The notes below the pieces were generated by a model that ran no database searches, had not been told where the DNA came from, and worked only from the letters and a program-made list of their open reading frames with translations. Position numbers and translations under genes: made by a program. Positions 17,090 through 25,867 of a stretch of DNA of 64,000 nucleotides are shown in pieces. Position 1 is the first letter of the stretch, and each line of letters starts with the position of its first letter. This DNA comes from Gemmatimonadota bacterium (GTDB taxonomy: Bacteria > Gemmatimonadota > Gemmatimonadetes > Gemmatimonadales > Gemmatimonadaceae). The stretch is from assembly GCA_016719105.1 (NCBI GenBank), contig JADKAQ010000002.1, forward strand, positions 632,273 to 696,272, written 5' to 3'.

Positions 17090-18190
17090 ATGCGCCACGC
17101 TCCCGCCCCCCTGCGGCGCCCGGCGATCGCCGCGGCGCTCCTGCTCGCCGGTGCGACCTCCTCGCTCGCGGCCCAGGCGCCGAGCGGTGGGAACGGGACG
17201 ATCTACTACGGGACCTACGACAAGAAGGTCCTCGTCATCGACGAGGCCTCGATGGCGGTGCGCGACTCGATGACGGTGGCCATCGGGATCCCGATCGGTC
17301 TTACCCTTTCGGCCGATCGCAGCAAGCTGTATGCGATCGATGCCGCCTTCGAGAAGATCGAGACCTTCGACCTCGCCAGCCGCAAGTCGCTCGGCTTCTT
17401 CACGCTGAGCGAGGGACGCACGCAGGTGCGCATGCGGGGCTTCAACATCGATCCCAAGGATCGCTTCGCCATCCTGATGGTGAAGGCGGCGACCAAGCGT
17501 TCCGATCGCTGGGAGATCGGGAAGAACACGCTGCTCAAGTACGACCTGGCGAAGAAGGTGGTGACCGACACGATTCCGTGGCCCGACGGGAAGGAGCGCG
17601 AGTTCGCGCAGATCCTCTTCTCCCCCGACGGCGCGTACATGTACTTCTTCACCGACGAGGACGTCCTCGTCTACGACGCGCAGACGCTCAAGCAGGTCGA
17701 CAAGTGGGACCTGCAGCGCTCGGTCGACGACGGGCTGGGGAACTGGAACTTCGGCTTCCCCGAGAGCCTGTACGACGAGCCGGGCTTCTCGACCGGGCTC
17801 TTTCGCACGACCGACCCGGTCAACCACCGCACCCTGATGGGCGTGGCGCGCGTCGACCTGGCCAAGCGCACGGTCGACTTCTACTCGTTAGGACCGAGTG
17901 AGCCGGTGGGCTTCGCCCTCGCCCCGGGGCGGCAGCGGGCGTACGGCATGCGGCAGCAGGTGGGGAACTACCAGTTCTGGACCTTCGACCTCGAAAACCG
18001 TCGCGTGGGGCAGCGGGTGGAGTTCGAGGGACGCCCGCGCATGGGGCTGACGGTGAGCACCAACGGGTCGCTGCTGTATGTGCACACTGCCGGTGCCACG
18101 ATCGACCTGTACGACGCGCAGACGCTCAAGTACGTGCGCACCGCCACGTTCCGCGCCGACATGACGGACATCATCGTCGTGCCGCGGTAG
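17090..18190 (+). CDS. qhpB: Quinohemoprotein amine dehydrogenase beta subunit (beta-propeller)
   Basis: A 366-aa secreted beta-propeller subunit that binds the gamma subunit near the active site. A Sec signal (hydrophobic residues about 12-25, ending SLAAQ) is followed by repeated YVTN-like blades, for example GTYDKKVLVIDEASM and FSPDGAYMYFFTDEDVLVYD. The length matches the family (about 340 mature residues). GTG 17075 overlaps the qhpC stop (GTGA) and is an in-frame alternative start adding five residues. The next gene begins 13 bases after the stop. Confidence 0.92.
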   Translation: MRHAPAPLRRPAIAAALLLAGATSSLAAQAPSGGNGTIYYGTYDKKVLVIDEASMAVRDSMTVAIGIPIGLTLSADRSKLYAIDAAFEKIETFDLASRKSLGFFTLSEGRTQVRMRGFNIDPKDRFAILMVKAATKRSDRWEIGKNTLLKYDLAKKVVTDTIPWPDGKEREFAQILFSPDGAYMYFFTDEDVLVYDAQTLKQVDKWDLQRSVDDGLGNWNFGFPESLYDEPGFSTGLFRTTDPVNHRTLMGVARVDLAKRTVDFYSLGPSEPVGFALAPGRQRAYGMRQQVGNYQFWTFDLENRRVGQRVEFEGRPRMGLTVSTNGSLLYVHTAGATIDLYDAQTLKYVRTATFRADMTDIIVVPR

Positions 18191-18203
18191 GGAGCGGCGC
18201 GCA

Positions 18204-19916
18204 GTGCGTCGTGCGTTAGGCTATGTGCGCCCCTACGCGGGGCGCCTGGCCCTGGTGGTCGTCCTGTCGCTGGTGAGCACCGCGCTCTCGCTGGCCCAGC
18301 CCTTCCTCTCCAAGGTCCTCGTCGATCGCGCCCTCATCGGGCGCGACTTCGGCGCGCTGGGGTGGACCGTCGCCGGCTTCCTCGCCCTCACCGGCGCCTC
18401 GCTGGTACTCAACGTCTTCAGCGGGTTGCGCTACACGCGCGTGTCGGCCGACATCCTGTTCGACATGCGGCTCGACGTCTTCCGCCACCTGCAACGCCTG
18501 TCGCCGCGCTGGTTCACGCGCACCCCCATCGGCCAGATCGCCTCGCGCGTCAACAGCGACATCGCCGAGATCCAGCGCGTGGCCGCCGAGGTGGCGCTGG
18601 CCTGGATCGGGCAGGTGGCGTACCTCGTGGGGAGCGTGGTGATGCTCGTCCTGCTCGACGTGCGCCTCTTCGCCGTGGGATTGCTCGCCCTCCCGCTCGC
18701 GCTCTGGGCCATGGTCGCGTATCGCAAGCGGCTCGAGGGACAGGTGGCGCAGGTGCGCGACCATAGCGCCGGCGTGGGGACCTTCCTCATCGAGGCGCTG
18801 CAGGGGATGAAGCTCCTCGTCGCGCACAACGCGCAGCAGCGCTCGGAGGACGAGTTCCGGCGGCGCAACACCGGCTTTGTCGAATCGCTCATCGCGATGC
18901 GCCGCCTGACGTACCTCTCGGGGGGGCTCCCCGGCGTCCTCCTGGCGGTGGGGTCGGCCGCGGTCTTCCTGTATGGCGGCTACCGCGTGATCGAAGGGGC
19001 CATCACCATGGGGACGCTCGTCGCCTTCGCGGCGTACCAGATGCGCCTCCTCTCCCCCATCCAGGGGTTGATGGGGATCTACGCCAGCGTCGCCTCGGCG
19101 CGCGTCTCGCTCACGCGCGTGCAGGAGATCCTCGATACGCCCGTCGAGGTGAGCGATCCCGTCGCTCCCACGGCGATGCCGACGTGCCGCGGCGCGGTAG
19201 CCCTGCGCGACGTCGCCTACACCTTCGACCGCGGCGCCGTGCTGGATGGCGTGTCGTTCGAGCTGGCGGCCGGTGAACGTGTCGCCATCATCGGCGAGAG
19301 CGGGGTGGGGAAGTCGACCATCGCCGACCTGCTCGTCAGGCACGCCGACCCGCTGCGCGGCGTGGTGCTGCTGGACGGCGTCGACGTGCGCACCCTCACG
19401 CTGGCCACGCTGCGCCGCTACGTGCTGACCGTGGAGACCGACCCGTTCGTCTTTCACGCCACGCTGGCCGCCAACCTTCGCGTCGCCGCCCCGGACGCCG
19501 ACGAAGCATCGTTGTTGCGCGCGCTGTCGCTCGTTGGGCTCGCCCCCTGGCTCGCCACCTTGCCCGACGCGCTGGCGACCGTTGTCGGGGAGCGCGGCCG
19601 CGCGATGTCGACCGGCGAACGGCAGCGACTCGCCCTGGCGCGCGCTGTCCTCGCCGACCCGCGCGTCCTCATCCTCGACGAGGCCACGGGGGCCCTCGAT
19701 CCGGCGACCGAGGCGGCGATCCTCAACGCGATGGATGGATGGCTCGCCGCCAGGACCGTCATCCTCATCACGCACCGCCCGGCGGTGGCGGCCCTCGCCC
19801 CGCGCAGCATCGTGCTGCGCGCCGGACGCGTGGTGGCCGACGCGCCGACAGCCGAATTGCTCGGCCGAGGGGCGATGGCCGCAGGGGAGACGGCCCCCGT
19901 GTCGGCCGGCGCATGA
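18204..19916 (+). CDS. qhpF: QhpF, ABC exporter (fused permease/ATPase)
   Basis: A 570-aa half-transporter: six membrane helices in about residues 1-310, then an ATPase with Walker A GESGVGKST, signature MSTGERQRLALARA and Walker B VLILDEATGALDP. Homologues in qhp loci are required for the gamma subunit to reach the periplasm. GTG 18204 is preceded by GGAG at 18191. Its stop overlaps qhpE (ATGA). The signature has MSTGE in place of LSGGQ, a modest deviation. Confidence 0.9.
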   Translation: MRRALGYVRPYAGRLALVVVLSLVSTALSLAQPFLSKVLVDRALIGRDFGALGWTVAGFLALTGASLVLNVFSGLRYTRVSADILFDMRLDVFRHLQRLSPRWFTRTPIGQIASRVNSDIAEIQRVAAEVALAWIGQVAYLVGSVVMLVLLDVRLFAVGLLALPLALWAMVAYRKRLEGQVAQVRDHSAGVGTFLIEALQGMKLLVAHNAQQRSEDEFRRRNTGFVESLIAMRRLTYLSGGLPGVLLAVGSAAVFLYGGYRVIEGAITMGTLVAFAAYQMRLLSPIQGLMGIYASVASARVSLTRVQEILDTPVEVSDPVAPTAMPTCRGAVALRDVAYTFDRGAVLDGVSFELAAGERVAIIGESGVGKSTIADLLVRHADPLRGVVLLDGVDVRTLTLATLRRYVLTVETDPFVFHATLAANLRVAAPDADEASLLRALSLVGLAPWLATLPDALATVVGERGRAMSTGERQRLALARAVLADPRVLILDEATGALDPATEAAILNAMDGWLAARTVILITHRPAVAALAPRSIVLRAGRVVADAPTAELLGRGAMAAGETAPVSAGA

Positions 19917-20650
19917 GCGGCTACCTAACGACGGATGGCGCCGCCCTGGCCCAACGCACGGGCCGCGGGATTCGCATCGCGGTCATCGACAGCGGCGTCG
20001 CCCCCGATCATCCGCACGTGGGCTCGGTCGGGGTGGGGAGGGCATTGGTGGGCGACGATCCCGCCGACACCGCCGACCGCCTGGGGCACGGCACCGCCGT
20101 CGCCGCCGCCATTCGCGAGAAGGTCCCCGACGCCGAGTTGATCCCCGTGCGTGTGCTCGACCGCCAGCTGGCGACGAGTGCGCGTATCCTCGCGCAGGCC
20201 ATCGAGTGGGCGGTCGAGGCGGGGGTCGACCTGGTGAATCTGAGCCTCGGGACGACCAACGAGGTGCACATCCCCCTGTTCGAGCATGCGCTCGACCGGG
20301 CGCGCGAACGCGGCGTCGTCGTGGTCTCGGCGCGCAGCCACGCCGGGGTGACCTGGTATCCCGGAGGGCTCCCGGGGGCGATCGGGGTGCTCGCCGCCGA
20401 GCAGCTGCCGCGCCATGCGCTGGCCGTCGTCCCCGGGACGTTAGGCGCCGGGGTGCAGGCCTCGCCCTACCCGCGCCCCATTCCCGGCGTCCCCGTCGAG
20501 CGCAACCTGTCCGGCGTCTCGTTCGCCGTGGCCAACGCCTCGGGGATCATCGCCTGCGCCCTCGAGGCAGGCGCCCCGCGCGGCGACTCGGACGCGCTCC
20601 TCGCCTGGATCGCCGCCCGGGCGGTCCCGAGGGGGGAGGAGACGGGTTAG
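19913..20650 (+). CDS. qhpE: QhpE, subtilisin-like serine protease trimming the gamma-subunit leader
   Basis: A small S8-family protease of 245 aa without a signal peptide, so cytoplasmic. The catalytic triad is visible: Asp26 in IAVIDSGVAPDH, His59 in GHGTAV, Ser203 in LSGVSFAVANASG. In the Ser motif the usual GTSxAxP is GVSFAVA. In Paracoccus QhpE removes the leader peptide of QhpC after crosslinking. Short length (about 245 against 270 or more in secreted subtilisins) is typical of QhpE. It is the last gene of the operon; a hairpin follows at 20667-20687. Confidence 0.9.
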   Translation: MSGYLTTDGAALAQRTGRGIRIAVIDSGVAPDHPHVGSVGVGRALVGDDPADTADRLGHGTAVAAAIREKVPDAELIPVRVLDRQLATSARILAQAIEWAVEAGVDLVNLSLGTTNEVHIPLFEHALDRARERGVVVVSARSHAGVTWYPGGLPGAIGVLAAEQLPRHALAVVPGTLGAGVQASPYPRPIPGVPVERNLSGVSFAVANASGIIACALEAGAPRGDSDALLAWIAARAVPRGEETG

Positions 20651-20666
20651 TTTGCGGGCACGATGC

Positions 20667-20687
20667 GCGCGCGGCCTGGCCGCGCGC
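20667..20687 (+). terminator. G+C hairpin after the qhp operon, no T tract
   Basis: Stem GCGCGCGGCC (20667-20676) pairs with GGCCGCGCGC (20678-20687) around a single central base, so the innermost pairs must open. There is no T run, so it may be a pause or Rho-dependent site. Confidence 0.4.
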
Positions 20688-20688
20688 A

Positions 20689-20716
20689 CTCCCGTTTCCC
20701 GTCTCCCGTCTCCCGT
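20689..20716 (+). repeat. Tandem heptamer repeat (CTCCCGT)x4 directly before the glyS start
   Basis: Four copies of CTCCCGT (one with T first), the exact reverse complement of the heptamer at 10824-10844. The array ends 4 bases before the ATG at 20721 and replaces any normal ribosome-binding sequence. Confidence 0.9.
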
Positions 20717-20720
20717 CCGT

Positions 20721-22073
20721 ATGTCCTCCCCCGACGTCATGGAAAAACTCGTGTCGCTGTGCAAGCGACGCGGCTTCATCTTCCAGTCCTCCGAGATCTA
20801 CGGAGGCGCCGGCTCGGTGTGGGACTACGGGCCGCTGGGCGTCGAGCTCAAGAAGAACCTCAAGGATCGCTGGTGGCACGCGATGGTGCGCGCCCGCGGC
20901 GACATCGAGGGGCTCGACGCGGCGATCCTCATGCACCCGCGGGTGTGGGAGGCCTCGGGTCACGTCGCCGGCTTCACCGACCCCATGGTCGACTGCAAGG
21001 CGTGCAAGGCGCGCTTCCGTGCCGACAAGCTCGAGGACGCCCAGTGCCCGCGGAAGCCCAGCAAGCACCCCGGGGAGCACGGCGACTGCGCGCTGACCGA
21101 GCCGCGCAACTTCAACCTCATGTTCAAGACGTTCATGGGACCGGTGGAGGAATCCGCGTCGGTCGTCTACCTGCGGCCGGAAACCGCGCAGGGGATCTAC
21201 GTCAACTTCCTCAACGTGCAGCAGGCGTCGCGGCAGAAGGTCCCGTTCGGCATCGCCCAGATCGGCAAGGCGTTCCGCAACGAGATCACCCCGGGGAACT
21301 TCATCTTCCGCACGCGCGAGTTCGAGCAGATGGAGATGCAGTTCTTCGTCGATCCCGACGGGGACCACATGCAGTGGTTCGAGTTCTGGAAGGGGCAGCG
21401 CATGGCCTGGCACCAGTCGTTGGGGCTGCAGCAGGAACGGCTCCTGTTCCACCAGCACACGCCGCAGGAGCTGGCGCACTACGCGCGCGCTGCCTTCGAC
21501 ATCCAGTTCGACTTTGGTGGCACGCTGGGCTTCCAGGAGATCGAAGGGGTGCACCACCGCGGCGACTTCGACCTCACGCGCCACCAGGAGTACTCGTCCA
21601 AGCGCTTGGAGTACGTCGACCAGGTGAGCAATCGTCGCTACGTCCCGTTTGTCATCGAGACGTCGGTCGGGGCCGACCGCACGACGCTCGCCGTCCTCGT
21701 GAACGGGTATCGTGAGGAGGCGGTCGCCGGTGAGCAGGAAGGGCGCGTCGTGCTCGGGTTGCACCCGTCGCTCGCCCCCATCAAGGCGGGCGTCTTCCCG
21801 CTCACCAAGAAGGACGGGATGCCGGAGTTCGCCGAGAAGCTGTCGAACGAACTGCGCCCGCACTTCCCGGTCTTCCTCGACGAGAGCGGGGCGATCGGGC
21901 GCCGCTATCGCCGCCAGGACGAAGTCGGCACGCCGTTCTGCCTCACGATCGACCAGCAGACGATGACCGATGGCACCGTCACCGTCCGCGATCGCGACAC
22001 GCTGGCGCAGGAGCGCATCGCCGCTTCCTCGGCGCGCGAGTACATCGCGGCGCGGATCGGGCACCTGGCGTAA
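20721..22073 (+). CDS. glyS: Glycyl-tRNA synthetase, single-chain (class II, alpha2) type
   Basis: Charges tRNA-Gly; a 450-aa homodimeric enzyme of the eukaryote/archaeal-like type, not the alpha2beta2 type. Visible are the N-terminal SLCKRRGFIFQSSEIYGG, motif 2 region GKAFRNEITPGNFIFRTREF, YLRPETAQGIYVNF, and motif 3 (ETSVGADRT), plus a C-terminal anticodon-binding domain with LAPIKAGVFPL. A Cys cluster (CKACKARF, later CPRK) suggests a small zinc site in the insertion. The start is fixed by MSSPDVMEKLVSLCKR. No Shine-Dalgarno sequence is present; a CT-rich repeat occupies its place. Confidence 0.95.
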   Translation: MSSPDVMEKLVSLCKRRGFIFQSSEIYGGAGSVWDYGPLGVELKKNLKDRWWHAMVRARGDIEGLDAAILMHPRVWEASGHVAGFTDPMVDCKACKARFRADKLEDAQCPRKPSKHPGEHGDCALTEPRNFNLMFKTFMGPVEESASVVYLRPETAQGIYVNFLNVQQASRQKVPFGIAQIGKAFRNEITPGNFIFRTREFEQMEMQFFVDPDGDHMQWFEFWKGQRMAWHQSLGLQQERLLFHQHTPQELAHYARAAFDIQFDFGGTLGFQEIEGVHHRGDFDLTRHQEYSSKRLEYVDQVSNRRYVPFVIETSVGADRTTLAVLVNGYREEAVAGEQEGRVVLGLHPSLAPIKAGVFPLTKKDGMPEFAEKLSNELRPHFPVFLDESGAIGRRYRRQDEVGTPFCLTIDQQTMTDGTVTVRDRDTLAQERIAASSAREYIAARIGHLA

Positions 22074-22108
22074 GCCGTCGGCGCGCAGGCGCCGTCATGA
22101 CGTGCGCG

Positions 22109-22149
22109 AGGCCGGGCGCCGTTCCCCTCGGGGGAGCGGCGCCCGGCCT
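22109..22149. terminator. Long bidirectional hairpin between convergent genes
   Basis: A nearly perfect 19-base-pair stem (22109-22127 with 22131-22149, one G.T pair) and a 3-base loop. It lies between the converging ends of glyS and the outer-membrane gene, with no long T run. Likely a shared terminator. Confidence 0.65.
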
Positions 22150-22166
22150 GCGTATGGCACCAACGG

Positions 22167-22958
22167 CTACCAGCGGCGCGCGATCCCCACGCCCATGAAC
22201 CAGCTCTGCCCGTCGCCGAGACGTTGCACCTGACGACCGGCGCGCGCGTCCAGCTGCAAGTTGTCGCTCAGCCCGTAGGTCAGGCCACCGTTCATGTAGT
22301 GGGACTTGTCCAGCCCTTCCTGCTGCGGATAGAAGCCGAAGTACTCGACGTACGACCCCACGCGCTGGCTCAGCCCGATCGCCACCGACGCCGATGCCGA
22401 CGGCTCGGCGTAACTGTCGAAACGCTCGCGGACCACGGCGTAGTTGAGGTTCGAGGCGAAGGCGAAGCGCTCGCTCAGAGTCCACGCGCCGATCAGCTTC
22501 ATCTGCGGCTGCATCTTGTTGGCGCGGAACGGCTGGGCCCCCGTGGGCAGCGTCGAGTGCACGATGAGGGAGACCTTGGGGCGGACGCTGCCGAGCGCAC
22601 CGCCATCGAACAGGTTGAACTTGGCGCCGAGCGAGGCATCCTCGAGCCCTCGTACCGTGCTCCCCGACACCTGCGAAAAGGCGTACGAGTTCAACCCGAC
22701 CCGCAGCTCGGCGCGCGGGGCCAGCCCCACGCGAATCAGCGCCTCGCCGAGCGATCCGGCGCGTTCATCACCATCCCGGCTGTAAGTGCCGCCGGATTCG
22801 AGCTGGACAAGGCCGCTGGGGACAATCTCACTGCTCTCGGTGAAGTCCGGGCGGTCGGTAACGATCGGCTCGAGGTTGCCGCGCGCAACGGTGGCGCAGG
22901 CGGCGAGTGGGGCAAGGACCGCGAGCAGCATGGCGCGGGAAGAAGACGAACGAAGCAC
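22167..22958 (-). CDS. Outer-membrane beta-barrel protein, phenol-degradation MetA-like (transporter) family
   Basis: A 263-aa envelope protein. After a hydrophobic N terminus (LLAVLAPLAACA, a possible lipobox), TDRPDFTESSEIVPSGLVQLESGG is the characteristic start of the PF13557-type barrel family. Alternating beta-strand pattern continues to a C-terminal Trp, as in outer-membrane barrels. Function in the family is poorly defined (putative channel). Divergent from the Omp85-like gene, with 270 bases between that carry a 10-base direct repeat. Confidence 0.7.
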   Translation of the reverse strand: MLRSSSSRAMLLAVLAPLAACATVARGNLEPIVTDRPDFTESSEIVPSGLVQLESGGTYSRDGDERAGSLGEALIRVGLAPRAELRVGLNSYAFSQVSGSTVRGLEDASLGAKFNLFDGGALGSVRPKVSLIVHSTLPTGAQPFRANKMQPQMKLIGAWTLSERFAFASNLNYAVVRERFDSYAEPSASASVAIGLSQRVGSYVEYFGFYPQQEGLDKSHYMNGGLTYGLSDNLQLDARAGRQVQRLGDGQSWFMGVGIARRW

Positions 22959-23109
22959 GGCGGAATCCTCACGGCGGGGCGATCACCAGCACCGAGAGCA
23001 GCCGCCCTCGACGTTGGTGAACCGCGTCACGTGGGCGTATCGACCCTTCGCCGTCGCACCTTTAATCCCGCTGTCATGTGTTGTCCCAAACGGTCGGGAA
23101 GGGGGCCCG

Positions 23110-23141
23110 ACTACGTCATCGCGGCGCGGGTACTACGTCAT
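23110..23141. promoter_or_regulatory. Direct repeat ACTACGTCAT, two copies 22 bases apart
   Basis: ACTACGTCAT at 23110-23119 and 23132-23141, same orientation, spaced two helical turns apart in the region between two divergent outer-membrane genes. This geometry suits a dimeric activator, but no regulator is identified. Confidence 0.4.
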
Positions 23142-23228
23142 TGGGCGGATGGGAGCGTGCGTCCGGTGATGCCATCCTGGGGCATGCGACCATCCCAACC
23201 TTCCGATGCCGAACATGAGAGGTCTCCC

Positions 23229-24335
23229 ATGCCGACCCTCACGGCCCGTGCACGCGCGAGCGTGCTCCTCCTGCTGTCGCTGGCGTGCGGGGCAGGGGGC
23301 GTCGACGGACAGTCGTCGACCGACAGTTCCGCCAGTCGTCCGCGCCTGAGCGCGCTCCCGGTCGTCGGGTCGGCCCCCGAGACCGGCTTCCAGTACGGCG
23401 CGACGGTGTTGCGCATGTTCCGGGTTGGGCGCGACACGGCGACCCGCACGTCGCAGCAGCAGCTGTACGCGATCTTCACCGCCAAGTCGCAGGCCCGCGC
23501 CTGGGTGCAGGAGGACCGATGGAGCGAGGGCAACATCTGGCGCGTGCGCGGCCGTCTCGAGTACCAGCGCTTTCCGCTGCCGTACTACGGCGTCGGCGAT
23601 GACACGCCGGACTCCAACGAAGAGTGGTATACGTCGAGCGGCGCCTCGGGGCAGCTGATGGTGCAGCGCCGGCTCGGGACCGCGCTCTACGCCGGCGGGG
23701 CGGCGCGCGTCTTCGACCTCGCGGTGCGCGATCGCGAACCCGGCGGCGCGCTGGCGTCGGGGACGGTCTTCGGCGCGCGCGGCGGGACGCTGGTCCAGGC
23801 GCAGGGATTCGTGGCGCACGACTCGCGCGACCACGTGCTCTCGCCGCGCGCCGGGCACCTCATGCAACTGACGGTGAGCACGGCGGGCGGGGCGATCGGG
23901 TCGCGCTACGACTTCACGCGGTACGCCGTCGACCTGCGGCGCTACTGGACGTTAGGCAGCCGGTCGCACGTCGTGGCGGCACAGCTGCTGGGCGAGGCGA
24001 CCACCGGGCGTGCGCCGTTCGACCAGCTCGTGCAGGTGGGGAGCGACACGGCGCTGCGCGGCTACACGCGCGGGCGCTATCGCGACCATGACGGGATGAG
24101 TGCGCAGGTCGAGTACCGCTCGCCCTTCTGGCACCGCCTCGGCTTCACCGCGTTCGGTGGGGGCGGGGTGGTGGCACCGCAGCTGTCCCGGCTCACCGAG
24201 GCGACCGTATTGCCGAGCGTGGGCGGCGGGCTGCGCGCCCTGTTGATCCCGGCGCAGCGCGCGACGATCCGGGTGGACTTCGGGGTGGGGAAGGGGAGTA
24301 CGGGGCTGTACGTGGCGCTCAACGAGGCATTCTGA
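23229..24335 (+). CDS. Omp85/BamA-type surface-antigen barrel protein without POTRA domains
   Basis: A 368-aa outer-membrane protein: Sec signal (about residues 1-28), then a 16-strand-type Bac_surface_Ag barrel. Markers are PVVGSAPETGFQYGA (first strands), DHVLSPRAGHLMQL, GSDTALRGYTRGRYRD (the family RGY/RGF loop motif) and a terminal Phe. Full BamA/TamA proteins are 550-800 aa with POTRA repeats; none is present here, matching short patatin-associated or orphan barrels. The start is fixed by ATG 23229 with AGAGG upstream. Confidence 0.75.
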   Translation: MPTLTARARASVLLLLSLACGAGGVDGQSSTDSSASRPRLSALPVVGSAPETGFQYGATVLRMFRVGRDTATRTSQQQLYAIFTAKSQARAWVQEDRWSEGNIWRVRGRLEYQRFPLPYYGVGDDTPDSNEEWYTSSGASGQLMVQRRLGTALYAGGAARVFDLAVRDREPGGALASGTVFGARGGTLVQAQGFVAHDSRDHVLSPRAGHLMQLTVSTAGGAIGSRYDFTRYAVDLRRYWTLGSRSHVVAAQLLGEATTGRAPFDQLVQVGSDTALRGYTRGRYRDHDGMSAQVEYRSPFWHRLGFTAFGGGGVVAPQLSRLTEATVLPSVGGGLRALLIPAQRATIRVDFGVGKGSTGLYVALNEAF

Positions 24336-24458
24336 CGCCCCGCGCGAATCGACCTCGGCCGATCCCTCAGGCATCGCGCGGACGCCAGAGGGAGCCCCTG
24401 ATTAAGTAGATGCTAAGTGCACATTGCCGGTGGGAGTCCCGAATTGGATGTTGGGACA

Positions 24459-24478
24459 CATCCGGGAGGGTCCGGATG
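24459..24478 (+). promoter_or_regulatory. Inverted repeat CATCCGG-N6-CCGGATG in the leader of the SGNH lipoprotein gene
   Basis: Perfect 7-base arms around GAGGGT, 32 bases before the ATG at 24511, in a comparatively A/T-rich 175-base gap. It could be an operator or an mRNA hairpin near the ribosome-binding site. Confidence 0.4.
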
Positions 24479-24510
24479 AGTGGTGCAGTCGCTCGTGACC
24501 GGGAGGACTT

Positions 24511-25770
24511 ATGAAACGCGTTCTTGTACTCACCGCGCTGTCGGTTCTGGCGACGGCGTGTATCGATGATGTGTCTCCGCCGACGGCGCCGCCGGTGAGC
24601 GCATCCGTCGATCAGGAGACCGGGGCCACCGGATCGCTGGGCCGGTATGTGGCGGTGGGGACCAGCATTTCGATGGGCTGGGCGTCGGATGGTGTCGTCG
24701 GCGCCTCGCAATACCAGTCCTGGCCGGCGCAGCTGGCGCGCATGGCCGGGGTGCCGTTCAACGTGCCGTTCCTCAAGACCCCTGGCTGCCGTGCCCCGAT
24801 GGCGGCGCCGCTGGCGTCCGGTGTGCGCATCTCCGGCGAGCCGGTGGCCATCGCGCCGGGGGCCGTCGGTTGCAGCGCGCTCGCGCGTGACGCGAAGCTG
24901 CCGCTGCAGAACCTCGCGATGTCGTCGGCCACGACGTACGAAGCCCTATACGTGACACCGGAGACGCGCAACGACCCGTTCTACACGCGCCTCTATTCCC
25001 GCATCTATCCCCCAAACACGACGCAACTGCAGGCGGCCTTCCTCGCGGGGCCGACCTTCATGTCGATCGAGTTCGGGGCGAACGAGGTGCTGGGCTCACG
25101 TGACGGTCGCGCCATCGTCGGCGTGACGCTCTTCCCGGTGAATCTCTGGCAGCAGTTGTATGCCGGCATGGTCGGCACCGTGCGCGCCAACGTGCCGCAG
25201 GGGGTGGTGGTCGGGCTCATTCGCGACGTCTCCTCGTTCCCGGCGTTCCGTGCCGGTCGGGAGATGTGGGCTGATCGCGAGGCTTTCCTGCGCAAGTTCA
25301 ACGTGCAGGTCCTCCAGAACTGCCGCGACAACCCCAACCTGATCTCGGTTCCGTTCCTCGTCCCCGCGACCGTTGCGGCGGGCGTGGCAGCGGCCAAGCA
25401 GGGCCTCCCCCCGGTCCCGATGTCGTGCGCCGCTGGTCCCGCCACAGCGGTCGACTACGTGCTCGATCCGACCGAGGTCGCGATCGTCAATACGCAGTTG
25501 GCGCAGATGAACGCCTTCATCCGGGCCATGGCCGAGCAGACCGGCTATGCGAAGTTTGACCTGGAGGTGTTGTACGGCATGCCGGCGCTCAAGCCGCGCT
25601 TCAGCGTCGTCACGCTGATGATGACGGGGACGCCGTACTCGGCGTACATGAGCCTCGACGGCTTCCACCCGAGCGCGCTGGGCCAGAACGTGCTCGCCCG
25701 CGCCGCGGTCGCGGCGGTCAACCGCCGCTACGGTTTCGCCATCGTGCCGAAGGTTCTCACGGCGCAGTAG
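24511..25770 (+). CDS. SGNH/GDSL-type hydrolase lipoprotein
   Basis: A 419-aa predicted lipoprotein (lipobox LATACI, Cys17). Block I is YVAVGTSISMG, so the nucleophile Ser sits in GTS instead of GDS. Block III is FGANEV and block V is DGFHPS with the catalytic Asp-x-x-His. These are the SGNH-family landmarks; most members are esterases, lipases or carbohydrate deacetylases. A clear GGAGGA ribosome site precedes the ATG. Four or more cysteines suggest periplasmic disulfides. Substrate unknown. Confidence 0.75.
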   Translation: MKRVLVLTALSVLATACIDDVSPPTAPPVSASVDQETGATGSLGRYVAVGTSISMGWASDGVVGASQYQSWPAQLARMAGVPFNVPFLKTPGCRAPMAAPLASGVRISGEPVAIAPGAVGCSALARDAKLPLQNLAMSSATTYEALYVTPETRNDPFYTRLYSRIYPPNTTQLQAAFLAGPTFMSIEFGANEVLGSRDGRAIVGVTLFPVNLWQQLYAGMVGTVRANVPQGVVVGLIRDVSSFPAFRAGREMWADREAFLRKFNVQVLQNCRDNPNLISVPFLVPATVAAGVAAAKQGLPPVPMSCAAGPATAVDYVLDPTEVAIVNTQLAQMNAFIRAMAEQTGYAKFDLEVLYGMPALKPRFSVVTLMMTGTPYSAYMSLDGFHPSALGQNVLARAAVAAVNRRYGFAIVPKVLTAQ

Positions 25771-25867
25771 GGTGACTTGGTCGGCCAGCGCCGACCGCTC
25801 ACCCGGAACGTCACCGGCGCGCCATTTCGATGGCGCGCCGGTGTTGCGTGGGCCATTCTTCCCGCAC

